From: Anarhynchus alexandrinus
Taxonomy: Eukaryota; Chordata; Aves; Charadriiformes; Charadriidae
Direction: 5' to 3'
NCBI GenBank assembly: GCA_008711295.1
Contig: VUYV01000046.1
Coordinates: 1,365,904 to 1,429,903 of the forward strand
DNA: 64,000 bases
Under the pieces are notes generated by a model. That model did no database searches. It saw nothing but the letters and a program-made list of their open reading frames with translations, and was not told the origin of the DNA. Positions 24,439 to 37,200 of this stretch are shown here, piece after piece; positions within the stretch are counted from its first letter, which is position 1; each line of letters begins with the position of its first letter. The translations under genes were made by a program, and so were the position numbers.

Positions 24439-24580
24439 GGTTTGGTTCAGTGGTCAAAGCACGGCTCTGGGAGCCAAAAGCGCTGACATCTCAGTCTGCC
24501 TTGAGCAGTGACTTACCGCATGACCTTGTCCCAGATGCTCTGCCTTTATTTTCCCATCTGTAAAAATGGGTTTACGAATC
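24439..24580 (+). repeat. MIR-like CORE-SINE remnant
   Basis: The order of blocks follows a MIR: ttcagtggtcaaagcacgg, ctctgggagcc, cagtgacttaccgcatgacc, then a cccatctgtaaaaatggg block. MIR elements are ancient amniote SINEs that persist in bird genomes as faint fossils. Divergence is high. Confidence 0.7.
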
Positions 24581-26842
24581 CTCAGCGATCCACCTTTCCA
24601 AGACTGTTTACTAACATGCAGAGCGGTAATTTTTCCCGTTTACTGCTCACTTGACTTGCTTCATGAACTAGAGTGGGCTGCTGGATGTAATGATGCAAAA
24701 CAACATTACCCCAAGCTGACCCCCATAATATAATTCCACCATGAAATACGAGTTTGGAAGAGAAATCGAACACAAGGATACTTGTGCATTGCTATATCTT
24801 TTAACTCCTTTCAGCTTAAAGCTTGTAGTCCTGTTGTCTACAACACCGCTGCTGCTCTAATACTCCACGTATTGCTTTCACTTAATCTGAGAAAATTCCT
24901 TCGAGGGGATATTGTGTTGTGCATCTGTACCTTTTTTTTCTTTATCGTGAATGAAACCACCCTGCTCCCATGCAAACAGACTTCTGAGGAGTGAAAGGGT
25001 ACTGTTATCTCATAGGTCTTAGATCAAGTGCATCCATTATAATTGTTGAACCTAATCTTCTGCATAGGCAGACTATTGAATTTTACCAACAGATTTCTGC
25101 ATCAGTGTACATTTTATATATATATATCTATGATTTATTATTTTTTTTTGTGAAAATATCAGCAGCAGACAGCATCTCTTCAGACATAAGCGTTTGGAAA
25201 AAAAGGAGAAGCAAGAGTTAAACTAAACTGGAAAGTGACAGTGTACCAGATGCATTGACACTAATGTGCCTCTTTAGAGTTCACGCCTAAAGGCTTTGTG
25301 TGCGATGATAAATATATTTGTTTTGGTTGCTGGAGGTGCCCTTAAATTATTAAAAGACAAAACAGAAAAAGGGCTTTTCATTTTCTAGGCCCATTAACTT
25401 GTTTCACTGGCCATGAGAGACTCAAAAAGGGGTTCAGAATTGAAAAATCAAGGCTCAGACCGCCCTAAATGTAGTTATAATTTTCAACCTTTTGTTGTGT
25501 TTCACTTTCCTATCTGTCTAGGTCCAGTTAGAAATGCCACTTAATCATAAAACCCACAACCTCTGGCTGCTGCAAAAGCCTTTTTATAATAATAGAGGGA
25601 AATAGGGCATTTTCAATATTTCCTTCTATTGATTTTGTGTATGTGTGTGCAAGAGAGAGAGAGGGAGAGAGAGGCAAACAGAAAAAACGCAATTGTGATA
25701 AAATAATAATACAGTAGCCGTATGATTTTAGCTAAAGGAAAAATGTTAAAGGGGAAAAATACTGGCTCTGTGAAGTTCTTTGACGCAGTCAGAGACATAT
25801 TTTGGGCTAAACTTTTTAAAGTGGAGATTCACCTCCATCATGTGTTACCTTTTATCTATTCAGGCTGCATTTTGCTCGCTGTTGCCCATTCATTTAACCC
25901 TTTGCTCCCTCCATAGCTTTCCAGATCACAGAGCTTTTCAAAAAGGTGAGACCTTACCTGGATCTTGTGGAGCTCCATACTTACTTTTTTTTCCCCCCTA
26001 AATTGAAAATAAACTATTTGGTTGCATGCTGCAGATCCTCTTAGCGTTCCTCCACAGCCACTGAACGCGTGGCTCAACTCAACCTGGTAGCGGTCAACGT
26101 AATGGTGTGTGTCTGTCAGCTCTGTATGTCCTTCTACACCTCTGTCCACCTGCTCTCAGGTACAGACTGAATGTTGATAAATAGCTTTGGGTCTCCCAGT
26201 TCTGAAAATATTAGCCTTAAAAAAAAAGAAAAAAGTTTTATTCACTAATTACTGTGAAAAACATCACTAGGTACAACATTATGAGACAGGTAACGATGTC
26301 GCAGGCTCAGTTAGTAACGCAGTCTGTCTCGAGGTCCTTGACCGTTTCTGACAGCAACCTCCTGACTGATGCCAATAAAAGAACAATATCCCATATAAAG
26401 ACATGCACTTTTGGAGGAAAACCAAGTGAATCAGACACATCTGCTTTCATGAGTTCTGTGCAATGAAGAGGGGTGAATCTGTGCAATTGAACGCCATGCA
26501 GAGTAGCACGGAGGGCTCAGGATCCCTGCAGTCCTGCATGTTTTGACACCAGCAAGGCCTGTAGCAAACGTGTATAGGACACCAGGTAGGACTGCCTGTC
26601 TTGGGGCACAGCAGAGCTTACCAGTGTTTTCAAAATCATGGTTAGGGAGATGGTGGATGGGGGCTAAACTGAAGACATGGAGTTGATGAGATTCATGGTT
26701 AATGTAGTGTGGATTCAAAGAAATGGAGGTGACTTCTCTCCTTCTGGCAGGGAAAGTTTGCTATGCTTTTCACCTGTATCTTTGGATACCTTTTCTATAT
26801 GTCGGTCCCATCTGGGGTGTCCACGTCCCCAGTAGCCGATTC

Positions 26843-26858
26843 GGCCTAAACCATGACA
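26843..26858. mobile_element. Possible LTR terminus
   Basis: ggcctaaaccatgaca resembles the end of the LTR at 41520-42041 (gcctaaaccatgaca). Neither the opposite terminus nor a target duplication could be found, so this may be the surviving edge of an old LTR in either orientation. Confidence 0.25.
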
Positions 26859-29800
26859 CTCCCCCACAGCCCCCCTACAGACTCATCAAAGGCCTATATA
26901 CAAGGCTGGTCCTACTGTCACCAGCTGATGTGTATGTACCGTATATGGGCACATCCTGTGATCGGACTAGGAGAAAGAACTCAGAAAGTCTTGAATGGAG
27001 AAATATCAGGGAAGAGCTAAGCCTTGGAGGAAGTTTAGGCAGGCACTGAAAAAGAAAATGCCACAGCAGTCAGCAGTGGTCGGATGTCTGGGGCTGGAGA
27101 ACAGTGCCTGCCACCCATCCCAAAATGAAAAGGGCTAAATAAAACTAAAGACAGAGGTTCCCTAGGTGGGCTCAGTTGTAAGTAAAATCTCCCACAAACT
27201 TTCAAACAGCTGGCTTTTCCGCAGTAAAAGCTATTTATTTATTTTTAAACTATGTTCTTTCAGGCACAGAAAGGTCTTTAACTATGATAACCTATGATGA
27301 TCTTTATCCCATTAAACACATAATAAAACAGCATTACATCTCCCTTGTTAGTGGTTTGCTCAGTACACGGCGTTTCAAACTATCAAGTCCCATTCATTTC
27401 ATAGGTACCTTCACCACAGGTAGTGGAACAACATTTTAAAGGTGCTGTGAAAGAAAACCTGGGCAATCAAATATAGATATACTTGAATGCAATTACAGCA
27501 GCAAATGATTGTGTACCAGTGAATCTTGGTTTAATCTAAGCTATGCAATCACCTTCTGTACCCTTTTCAGTATCTTATTATTAACCTCTTGTCTGTGGAA
27601 AAACCACTCTCAAAATGAAGGAGCAAATGAAAGTAGTTTTAATGTTAGGCTTTAAATCTTAGCTGGGTCTTTATTCAGGAACAAGCACGGTCAGAGCTGA
27701 CATTGCAGCCTATAAAGCCACCTAACACTTTCACTTCTATATGACCCCTCTTTTCAAAAGTTTTGCTAGACTTTCATACAATCATGGAATAACTTTAACT
27801 GCTTTGGCTGAAATATTTGGCCTGCTTATTTCTGAGCTACTTCTTTCTGGGTTTTTTTGTTGTTGTTTGTTTGTTATGTTGGCTGGTTTGTGGGTTTTTT
27901 AAATATTTAAAAAAAAAAAAAATCCCTATGCCTTAATTTCAGCAAAAATTATTTGGCTGTAAGATGTAACAAGGAAATGGAAAAACTGCTTGTTTTGCCC
28001 AGGTCCTGAGATTTTTTCGGAAGTCAAGCATCCAGATGTTCCACAGCAGACATGACGTCCCCCTTGTGCCAGGGATGTGCCTTCTGCTGCTCCTATTAAA
28101 ATTCATCCCCATTAATTCTAGTTATGAGCTGCTGAAATATGTTTGCACATGCTCGGTAGGGATATATTGGTGTCTGCATGCTACATTTTGCTAAGATGCC
28201 ACCCACTGTGAGTGTGCTCTACTCCCGCACTATAACTCCTTGTTGGCAGGACTTGGGTGTACAACTATCTAAAATACATGTGGCTAAATGTGTTAATCTA
28301 CAATGCAGACATCTCCATCTCCACCTGAGAAAGCCACTCTTCCTTTATTGATAGTGCAGAGCTGATGCCTATGGTCAACGGAGCTCAGGATATGATACAT
28401 TTCACCCTACCTCTAGTCAGACCTACCCTGAACCCCGAGCTCTCCGTGGGAACACCACCAGTTCTCCATGGGAGGTTAAAAGCTCAGGTGCGGACATCTA
28501 CATTGAGGACAGGTAAAGTTGGTTGAGATTAATTTTGGCTGAAGTAACTGATCATTACTCTAGGGCCTGAGCAGTAATGCGTCCTGGGAATCTGCTGTAA
28601 TCAAATATTTAGAGGGAGAAATTACTTGCTTGAACGTTTGTTTAGCATTGTTTCTGGGTGGAATTTTTGACACTATTTCTTCCCAAGTTAACTCAAGCTA
28701 CTAGGGATTTCAGGCTCATTCCAACTTCTCTAATGGAATGAGAAAAAGAAGAAAGAAACTGCAAACTTATGAAAGTATCAAGCTAGCCAGATGCAATGAG
28801 GTGCCAGTGGAAATTTTTATTGTGCAAGGATTAAGAGTAAAAGGAACAATGCTATATAAACTGACATTTTTAAACAAAGAGTCATATTTCTGTGATAAAA
28901 AAAAAATCTCTCTCAAAGAGATTTACATGTAATTTTTTAAAAAGGGAAAGAGTTTAAATATTTGGAGAATAATTACAGGCATTGCTTCTAGGAGGAAAAA
29001 TAAGACCTAGACTTACATAAACGCAAGTGGGATCGCCTACTGTTAAAATGTATGTCTAACAGGTGGCAGAATACAACAAGTATTCAAGTATCAGTTTATA
29101 CTGTGTCTCTGGGCTTCCTAGGCTCAAATTCTGCTGATGATCTGGTCTAACAGCCGTGTTAAATTAGCTTGGATATGCCTTTTTAACAGCAGGAAAGCCT
29201 GCAGGTAGTCACTTTTTGCATATGCACTGAGCTTTCCTCCCCCATTTGCTTTCATGATGGACATTACCTAGTGCTCAAGAAGCTAAAATGGCACTCCAGA
29301 AGAAACTGGTGAAGCACCAATAGTATCTCAAGACTCTACATTCTCCTTTCTCCCAAGCCTGCTAAATTAATTTTAATTCCTTCCCCAGGTTCTGATCTGT
29401 GTATAAGTTTCAGAAAGAGGATCATCATGGGGCAACAACAGGCAGGAAAAGCAAGAACTGCAGAGATCACAGAAGAAATTGCTTTACTGCAAAAGCTGTC
29501 CTGAGAAATGCTTGTAGAGAAATGCTGTTCCTTTAGAGGTGGACATACATCTATTCCCTCAGCATAAGAAATAGATGTTCTTGGACATTCCTCTCCAAAA
29601 GCCAACGAAAGAAGAAAGGACAATCAATCCACAGAGATGCTTCTTAAAGACCAGTTAAGGATGACAGTAAAGAACGGGCGATTATGTAATTTTGTGAGAG
29701 ACAGAGGATGCAGATACACAACCTGATATATGCCTTGTGCTCTCCTGGTCTCTCAGTTGTCATCTGTCTGCATGTTAGTGCTGTAGAAGCTGGATTCAAT

Positions 29801-30807
29801 AAGCAGCATCTGCAATGTGGCGAGAGCCTTGGAGGAGCGATCTCTGGTGACAGGCAGTGGAAAGCTTGACCAAACTGGTAGCCTCTGTTGCAGCCTCTCT
29901 GAACTGCTCATCCAGAAACTTCTCGGCTGTTTGTTAGCTTCTGCACTTGAGAACATGACTATTCCTGGTGTTGCTGAAGAGTCTGTTTACCGCTACAACC
30001 CTTAATGGGATACAGCATGTCTCTGCTGCGTGTTCTACCAGCCCTAACTGCAAAAGGGAGGAGGGGAAGGAAGGGGTAGGGCTTTGCTCCTGCTTCCTTT
30101 TTCCATTAGGAGAGTAGGGAGGGAACCAGTCTTCAGTTGTGAAGAGATGCTGCATGGGCATACTGGGGTCTGCCAGTCCCTTCAGTATCTCCACACCTTG
30201 CCCTAAAAAAAAAGTAGAAAGGCTTGATGATTCAGTAGCACTTGCCCATTCTAGGCATTTCCGGCAGCCTAAACAGATTCATCAGTAACTTTATAATGTT
30301 TATCATTCTAATATTGCTACTGATAACCATGTAAAGTGATCGTCATGGATTTCATGAGTTTGTGCAGAGTGTCACGGAAGGAACGGAAAGTATCTGCTGA
30401 TGCATTTTATTTGGAAGTGCCCTTCATATGCCACCTTCCCTGGTGGCGTCATATACTTGGAAGACTGAAGAGGAATCATGAATTAAATGAGTTGCTGCAG
30501 ATGGCAAAAGATCCCATTGGTCACCACACGTGAAGGATGTGTCTCCAACACCTACTCTTCTCTCCTGCTGTTGTTGTCTGGTGTCAGGCTTCACAGGTAT
30601 AAGCGAAGATTATTTCCTATTTGTAAAATTGCAGAAAATGTGCTGAGGTGTTTCAGGGAAAGAAAATTAATAGTTATGATATGGCTTCTATGCTGGAAGA
30701 CCTTGCAACCTGATTTAAATGTGATGCTTAGTGTAAGCAGAGCAAAAAATAGGGGGACTAAGGGTGAGGGTCGAAGCAGTCAGAATTTGTGGTGACTTTG
30801 TCTGGTG

Positions 30808-30828
30808 TTTGTGTGTGTGTGTGTGTGT
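30808..30828. repeat. (GT)n microsatellite
   Basis: A run of GT dinucleotides, continued by interrupted gtgc/gtat units to about 30845. Confidence 0.9.
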
Positions 30829-31714
30829 GCATGTATGTGCGTGTTGCTGGTTCTCTTCCGTCCATGAAATGGGCATCCAAATCTAATAAGTTTGGCTAAG
30901 AAAAACAGGCTATAGTCTTCCTGTCTTTTGAAATGGGAGGGGTGTGCTATCCACTGCCAGAACACAAGAGTGTATTTGAAAGCAAAAATAACTCTTTTTG
31001 TCCATTCACATGGAATATGTTACCTTAAAATGTATCCTCTTCTCTGGCTGCCAGAGAGGACTTGCTCCCCTATGTGCCATTTGATCTTTTCCATAGCTCT
31101 TGCTACTATTTTCCTCACTTTCAGTCTCCCTCATGCATCCAAACTTTTCTTCATACCTTCAGTGTCCCTCTGATTTCCATACAACCCGTTTATCCTTTAA
31201 CAGAGATGTTACCCTGAGAATGAGGAAGGGCTTGACCTGACCAGAATGACTTTGTCCCAGAAGATACCATACCAATAAGGAGAAAGGGGTCCTCTCCAGC
31301 TAGATGGGAAAGCTTGAAGAAAGTTACCACATCTCCTCTGTTCCATACCAAATTGAGTCAGCAGAAAGGATTTCCATAATTACTAAGTCTCACAGCCATC
31401 AATGTACTCATAAGGTTATTTTCCAACCTGAGGAGTCCAGTTAGGGTGGAAAACATTCCTTTGATTTATGGCCCTCAGATAGTCAGCTCATAAATTAACG
31501 TTTGCGTTGGCAGCTTCAATATGTGCCTTTTCCATCTGAAGGCTGCAGGTAGCAGAGAGTGACAGGAAGGCATCAGACTAAGATGTGTAAAACATACAGA
31601 AACTGTGTTTATTTTCCACGTCTCAACTGAGAAAGCATTTCACTGAGTGTTATACCATGGCTCTTTAAATGCTTTATTATTTATAGACATGACTTGGATA
31701 GTATTGAAAGCAAG

Positions 31715-31985
31715 ATTTCTGGGTGACAGTAAATGGTGAGGAAAGGTAAATAGTGAAGAACAATGCAGTTAGACACAAAAGGTCTTAGATCATTTAAGTA
31801 ATTGGGCAAAAAGATGACAAATCCAGTTCGGTACAGATAAATGTAGAATAATGAGTCTTGGAGCAAAGAATATAAAGAGAGAATATGTTAACTAGGAGAA
31901 TGCCACAGCATACTGACTAGTGAAGAGATCTGGGGAGCTAATGGAGAGAAATCTCCTTAATGCTCAGGGTATAACTGCTCCTGAA
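31715..31985 (+). repeat. Ancient CR1/L3-type LINE fragment (RT region)
   Basis: Blocks such as ttgggcaaaaagatgacaaa, acagataaatgtagaataat and aagaatataaagagagaata follow the order of the CR1 RT region just after the catalytic motif (compare the better-preserved copy at 19262-20229). Stops and indels destroy the frame. Much older than the other CR1s. Confidence 0.6.
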
Positions 31986-32214
31986 TGGGTGGAGACACAG
32001 AGGAATAAGAAAAGGGTCAAGAACTGAGTTTTTTGTAGACATAAAACCCTCTTAGGTTATCTTGTCCATCCCCTTGCATCAGCTGAGAGACAATTCTTTC
32101 TGCAAGGAATCCTATTATGTTGAATTATGAGGACTGTCAAGGTGATTTATAAGACAGATTTAGTTAGAGTGTGAACATTTTTGCTAGCCAACACAAAAAG
32201 CTGAATGTTTTGGA

Positions 32215-32285
32215 TGAGATTCTGACCTCACTGACATAGATGTAAATAAAGTCACCTGTGCAATTTTGAGCAGAATCTCTCATGC
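32215..32285 (+). repeat. Fossil amniote repeat, unnamed
   Basis: gattctgacctcactgacat, tagatgtaaataaagtcacc and gagcagaatctc resemble a degraded amniote repeat recognised by GATCCTGA...GTGTAAAT...GAATC-type blocks. Similar remnants lie at 46843-46920 and 51108-51180. Confidence 0.4.
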
Positions 32286-33332
32286 TGTACGGAAGTATAC
32301 ACGCACTTATTTATTCTCAGAACTGGAATTTTACCCCAGGCAATACTGGGATTTTAGCTACAGCTGTAGCTGAGACAATGCAGAATCTGGTAAAGATGGG
32401 TTTTCTACCAGGGAAATTCATATGACCTTTGAAGCCCAAGCTGACTTAAGACTGGTGATCGGAAGCCTATTCCCTCTCTTGCATGGCTGCTGCCTGGTGA
32501 CCCACTTCAGATGTTAATCTGGATAACAGGTTATCTGCTTTCTCAGCAGACCCACTGACTTCAGAAGATACTATTGGAGAGTGAAAAGAGTGGGAGTTGA
32601 CTCTCGCAGTAAGCATATAAACATGAAAAGTAAGAATAAAAGCCCAAAATTGTGAGCTTAAAACCCTGTGTTCAACTCCCACTAGAGACATGCACATCTT
32701 CTATTGGTGTGCATTTGACACCAGTGTTTTCCAGGTTCTTGAAGTTCCGCTCTGTTCTTGTGCTCTGCTGCTGGAATCTGCACCAACGTCCATCTGGGAT
32801 GATAAAAGTTCAAATTCCTCATCTTATCTGGGAAGCAGAAGACCTATGTTCTGATCTTCCTCCAACAGTTGATTATACACTTTACATTTAACAAGCACAG
32901 AAGCAGTGAGAGGAATCCATATCTCCCCTTTCCCCATGAGAGCTGTCATGAGCAGACCGTATCTCTTTTGTGCTTCTGCCCAATGGGTCATTGAAGGTTG
33001 TGCTCTTTTCTTCTTTTGACACAAGGGGTGGAGACCACCCCCCAAACCCCAAAACTCTCCTGAAGCCCGGAGTTACAGATATGGGTGATATACGTCTTGT
33101 TTTGAGGGGAACACTAGTCTCAGCGTCTCTGTTAAATAACACAGAAATGACAACTGTGAGTAGTACCAGCATTGCTCTAAAATGGAGAGAAATTCCCACT
33201 CATGTCCTTCAGAGAATGGACCTATGTTGCTTCTTCAGGAAGGGCTGGGGAACTTCAAGACTCCAAGTTCTGAGAAGATGGAGGAACCCTCCCACCACCC
33301 TTTGCTGGGTTAAAGAAGGATGAGAAAAGGAT
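32286..33332. other. Intergenic DNA, nothing recognised
   Basis: No exon or repeat family recognised. Confidence 0.5.
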
Positions 33333-33401
33333 TCAGTGGAAGCCAATCATAGAATCACAGAATCGTAGAATGGTTACAGTTGGAAGGGACCTTGAATTGA
33401 A
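33333..33401. repeat. Overlapping contig end at the N at 33402
   Basis: The 25 bases from 33333 recur at 33403 (offset 70), and both copies lead into the same CR1 terminus with small differences in the number of agaatca units. This is most simply a contig end duplicated at an unresolved join. Confidence 0.8.
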
Positions 33402-33418
33402 NTCAGTGGAAGCCAATC

Positions 33419-33955
33419 ATAGAATCATAGAATCACAGAATCACAGAATGGTTAGAGTTGGAAGGGACCTGAAAGATCATCTAGTTGCAACCTCCCTGCC
33501 ATGGGCAGGGACACCTTCCACTAGACCAGGTCACTCAAAGCCCCGTCCCACCTGGCCTTGAACACCTCCAGGGATAGGGCAGCCACAGCTTCTCTGGGCA
33601 ACCTGTGCCAGTGTCTTACTACCCTCACAGTAAAGAATTTCTTCCTAATATCTAATCTAAACCTACTCTCATTCAGTTTAAAGCCATTACCCCTTGTCCT
33701 ATCGCCATACTTCCTGATCAAGAGTTCTCCCCAGCTTTCCTGTAGGCCCCCTTTAGGTACTGGAAGGGGCTATAAGGTCTCCTCAGAGTCTTCTCTTCTC
33801 CAGGCTGAACAACCTCAACTCTCTCAGCCTGTCCTCATACAGGTGCTCCAGCCCTCGGATCATCTTCACGGCCTCCTCTGGACCCACTTATGCTGGGGAC
33901 CCCAGAGCTTAACACAGTACTCCAGCTGTGGTCTTACAGTCTCCCCGTACAGTGC
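33419..33955 (-). repeat. CR1 LINE, 3' end plus distal ORF2 region
   Basis: The tail (agaatcatagaatcacagaa) is at the left and the match runs through the 3' UTR into the end of ORF2 (cttctccaggctgaacaacc, gtactccagctgtggtctta). Around 33882-33895 the sequence passes directly from 'cctctggacccactta' to 'tgctggggaccccag', shorter than in typical CR1s, which implies an internal deletion of a few tens of bases. Confidence 0.92.
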
Positions 33956-34746
33956 TATAGGGAATCAGCACGGAGCGCTGGGTCCTGGGTCTCAGATACC
34001 TAGGATCCTGCATCCCAGGCAGGTATTATAGTGCCTACATTTTTCCATGGAAAAAACCTGAAATCCACAAGCAAGCTTAGTGTAAAACTAACAGGGTAAT
34101 CTAATCAGAGCACTGTCATTTTGTTAATTCAGCCTTGGAGAAACTTACCTCCAGGTAAACAATAGCTGCAATATCCTTTTTTTCATGTCAATGAGGTGTA
34201 TATTCTACTGCATCATTCACCTCTGTCAGTTCTTATTTCCAAACCTTGCTGAGGGACCAGAAAATGCTTATACCATCAAACACAGGCAATTTAAGAAAAG
34301 AACACTCAATTGGAATTTGAGATGTTAATTAAATGTTGGTTTCCTGATCTCTAGTTCCTTTTTGCTGTTTTCTGTTTGCATCAGGTTGGGCATTACTGCT
34401 GAGGGGGTAAAGCAGAGGTTGGGTGATGTAGAAGTAATGCAGGGTGGGATGGAAGCAGGAGTGGTGTGCTACTGGAAGCACTGCACTACAGTGGGCACCA
34501 AAGGGCTCCCTTTGCATAAATGGTCCATTTTAATGGTTTTTTTCCAAGAGCTGTAACTAAGATGTGGAAAGCAGAGGCAAACCCTTGATCCACCACAAGC
34601 TTTCCATACCACCATTGCAGAGGTACTGCTGGGTTCGTATCACTGTCTGTAAAACCTACACACACAAACACACAGCATGTATACAGAGCCCTTCCCCATC
34701 TCCCGGTGACGGGATACCTACAAATGCATTAAAACTCTCTCTATGA
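33956..34746. other. Intergenic DNA, nothing recognised
   Basis: No exon or repeat family recognised. Confidence 0.5.
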
Positions 34747-34853
34747 CACTTAGGGACATGGTTTAGTGGTGGACTTGGCAGTGTTAGCCTTATGGTTGGA
34801 CTCAATGATCTTAAAAAGTCTTTTCCAACCTAAATGATTCTGTGATTCTATGA
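34747..34853 (+). repeat. CR1 LINE, short 3' terminus
   Basis: cacttagggacatggtttag, ggttggactcaatgatctta and ttttccaacctaaatgattc followed by an ATTCTGTGATTCTATG tail. Only the last ~107 bp of the element are present. Confidence 0.9.
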
Positions 34854-37004
34854 TTTCTGATTGCTCGGCCTTGGGAGCCTTTAAAATGCTTGGGAGATGT
34901 TTTTTTAACACTTAATTCCTTTTTCGAAGAGATGTGCTCTTTCTATAAGATGTTTTGTGGAAAAAGAATTTTTCTTTGTGATGAGGTACAGACTTTCTGG
35001 AGCAGTACCAAAATAATGCTACTTTATTTATGATTCTTATTTTTTTTCAAAGCTGGGGTTACTGTCTGTGTCTAATAAAGCTGCTAACAAGCCTCTGCAG
35101 CAATTTGTTTCCTTCTGAAGCTACGTTTGCAAGGCCCTTGAAAAGTGTGACATCACATTGGCTTTTCAACACATAAATGAAATACTGTTTGCTGCTCTTT
35201 GATCTGCTATATGTTCCAAATACCTTCACTTGGTTATCGAATGGATGACAGTGTTCAGTTACATGATTATCAGGTATTCATTTAACCTTTTTGACATGCC
35301 AAAACGACAAATGCTTCAAGATGCCTCCCCGTTTTGAATACAAAGCTAGAGAAGTTAAGTTACGTTATGTTTAACTGAAGTTCTGATTTGTATTAACAAC
35401 TCTAGGATGCTGTTGCTTTAAATGCTATATTTGGCTTTAAAATAAAATGATGCCCTGCTTAGTAGTAATGAACAGCTCCTAAAGCCTATCAGCTATATAG
35501 ACTAAGATAATTACAGTTCCCTCTGATGGAAATCTCTGACTGTAGCCAACCACAGAGAGAACAGGATGTTGAAGAAGCTTTCTGGTAGGCAGCTAGTATC
35601 CCAGCTTGAAAATTTTATCCTCTTGTGAAGCATAAAGAGCAACTCCTGACATGGGGTATGAACAGACTATGAACCCTGGCTTTCTGTGGGGGTGGGAGAT
35701 AACGTGACCCGAGGAACAAAACGGAGCAATTCTGCATGAGGTTGCTGTTAACTGTCTATCATTTTCTCCGTCAATGAACCCTTTCTGCAGTGCTGCAGAT
35801 GGCAATCCTTCTTTTTGTAGGAGATGTTCCAACACACATATAATCTCCAAGACGTAATGATATTCGTATAGTCACATCCAGGATCATATCCCGCCAGCCC
35901 AGACCCTGGATTAATGTCACTTTGAGAAAGAAATTCCACATTTGAAAGACACGGTAAGATTCTTCCAAAGATCTGTCTGAGATGTCTTGGTGGGATGGTA
36001 TGTTGTGCTGAGGGAGCAGGAGCAAAAGAGAATTGAACACAGAAGGATACTCAAGACAGTAATTTCTATCCCATCTATGTGTGTCATGCAGCACATTTTA
36101 CTGGAAACAAAAAGCATCTCTAGTAACTAACTACTAGGGCCAGTTCTGTGGAGGAAAAATTGTGTTCTTTCCCTTTAATTTTTTGAATCAAGAGTAGATA
36201 TCTTTCCAAAAGACATGGCTTATTTCAAAGAGGAAGGAGGAACTGAACGCAGAAATTCCTGGCTGGAAATCATGGTAGCTGGTTACAGTAGTGTCCTCTC
36301 AACTTGAAAACCCTGGGTGAAGTCCTGGCTTCGCTAGAATGGGAGAGGATGGGATTTTACCCCTTCAAGTGGTGACTTGTACATCCAGAAGATGCATGCA
36401 CATAGCTGTCTTTTATATTAAATCAAAATTTGAAGCATAGTTAATTTGTTTTGTATCACTCAGTACAGGAAGAACTCCGGAATCAGATGCAAAGGGCAAG
36501 TACAATCAGTGTTCTGATGGAAAGGTGTCCGGCAGCATCACAGATGGATGAAGACAGTTGGTGCTGAAATGCTGGATTTGAGTCAGAGAGGCCAGAGGAT
36601 GCTATGTGTAAGCCTTGCTCTGAACTTTGATAACAGGATCAGAGCAGGACAAGAAGTAGTACTGTCATAGAGGAGAAGCAAAGTGGGCTGATTTTTGAAA
36701 GAATGGGCTGAGATCAGCTACACTGCAGCATTTAGTGTCAAAGCACGCTTTCTAAGTCTGAAACTGTAGCAGGACATATTATCATGGACTGGCATGTTTT
36801 CAGTGATGAAAATTACTATCTAGGCTTGAAGGAAAGTGTATAAAATGCATTGCAAATGTAGAGTGTGTATATAGTGTGTTTGTGTGTATATATATAAAAA
36901 ATTTGGTTTGCATTGACTACGTGGTGTTTTAAACACCTGAACATGAAATGAATCTACATGGGGCATTCAGACCATTGGCAACTGTTTTGTATGACAGTAT
37001 ATGG
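34854..37004. other. Intergenic DNA, mostly unrecognised
   Basis: No exon or young repeat. A short piece at about 36308-36365 (gtgaagtcctggcttcgcta, gatgggattttacccct) is reminiscent of an old amniote repeat but too short to classify. A GT/TA-rich stretch lies near 36862-36897. Confidence 0.45.
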
Positions 37005-37200
37005 TGCCATGATTCAGTGAAGGAACTGAACAGGAGCTACATTCAGGCAAAGGAGACCTGAATTTTCCTACAAGTTTTATTTAGATAACTTGACCTACGG
37101 AACTACCTTGGGCAAAATCAGTGTAAATCTGTGTGCCTCATTTTTGCAATCAGTAAAATGGGGACATTGTAGTGTGCTCTGTGAATATAATGAAACTGAA
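37005..37200 (+). repeat. MIR-like SINE remnant
   Basis: Sequence around aactaccttgggcaaaatca, tgtgtgcctcatttttgcaa and cagtaaaatggggac follows the MIR order (CTTGGGCAAGT, CCTCAGTTT, TGTAAAATGGGGA). The 5' part is weak. Confidence 0.6.

Larger units (their letters stand above)
24581..31714. other. Intergenic DNA, nearly repeat-free
   Basis: About 7 kb with no CR1 and no exon I can support. It contains short microsatellites (TA near 25117-25128, AG near 25650-25672, GT near 30808-30828) and one possible LTR terminus at 26843-26858. Such a long stretch without young repeats may include conserved non-coding sequence, but that cannot be judged without an alignment. Confidence 0.45.
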
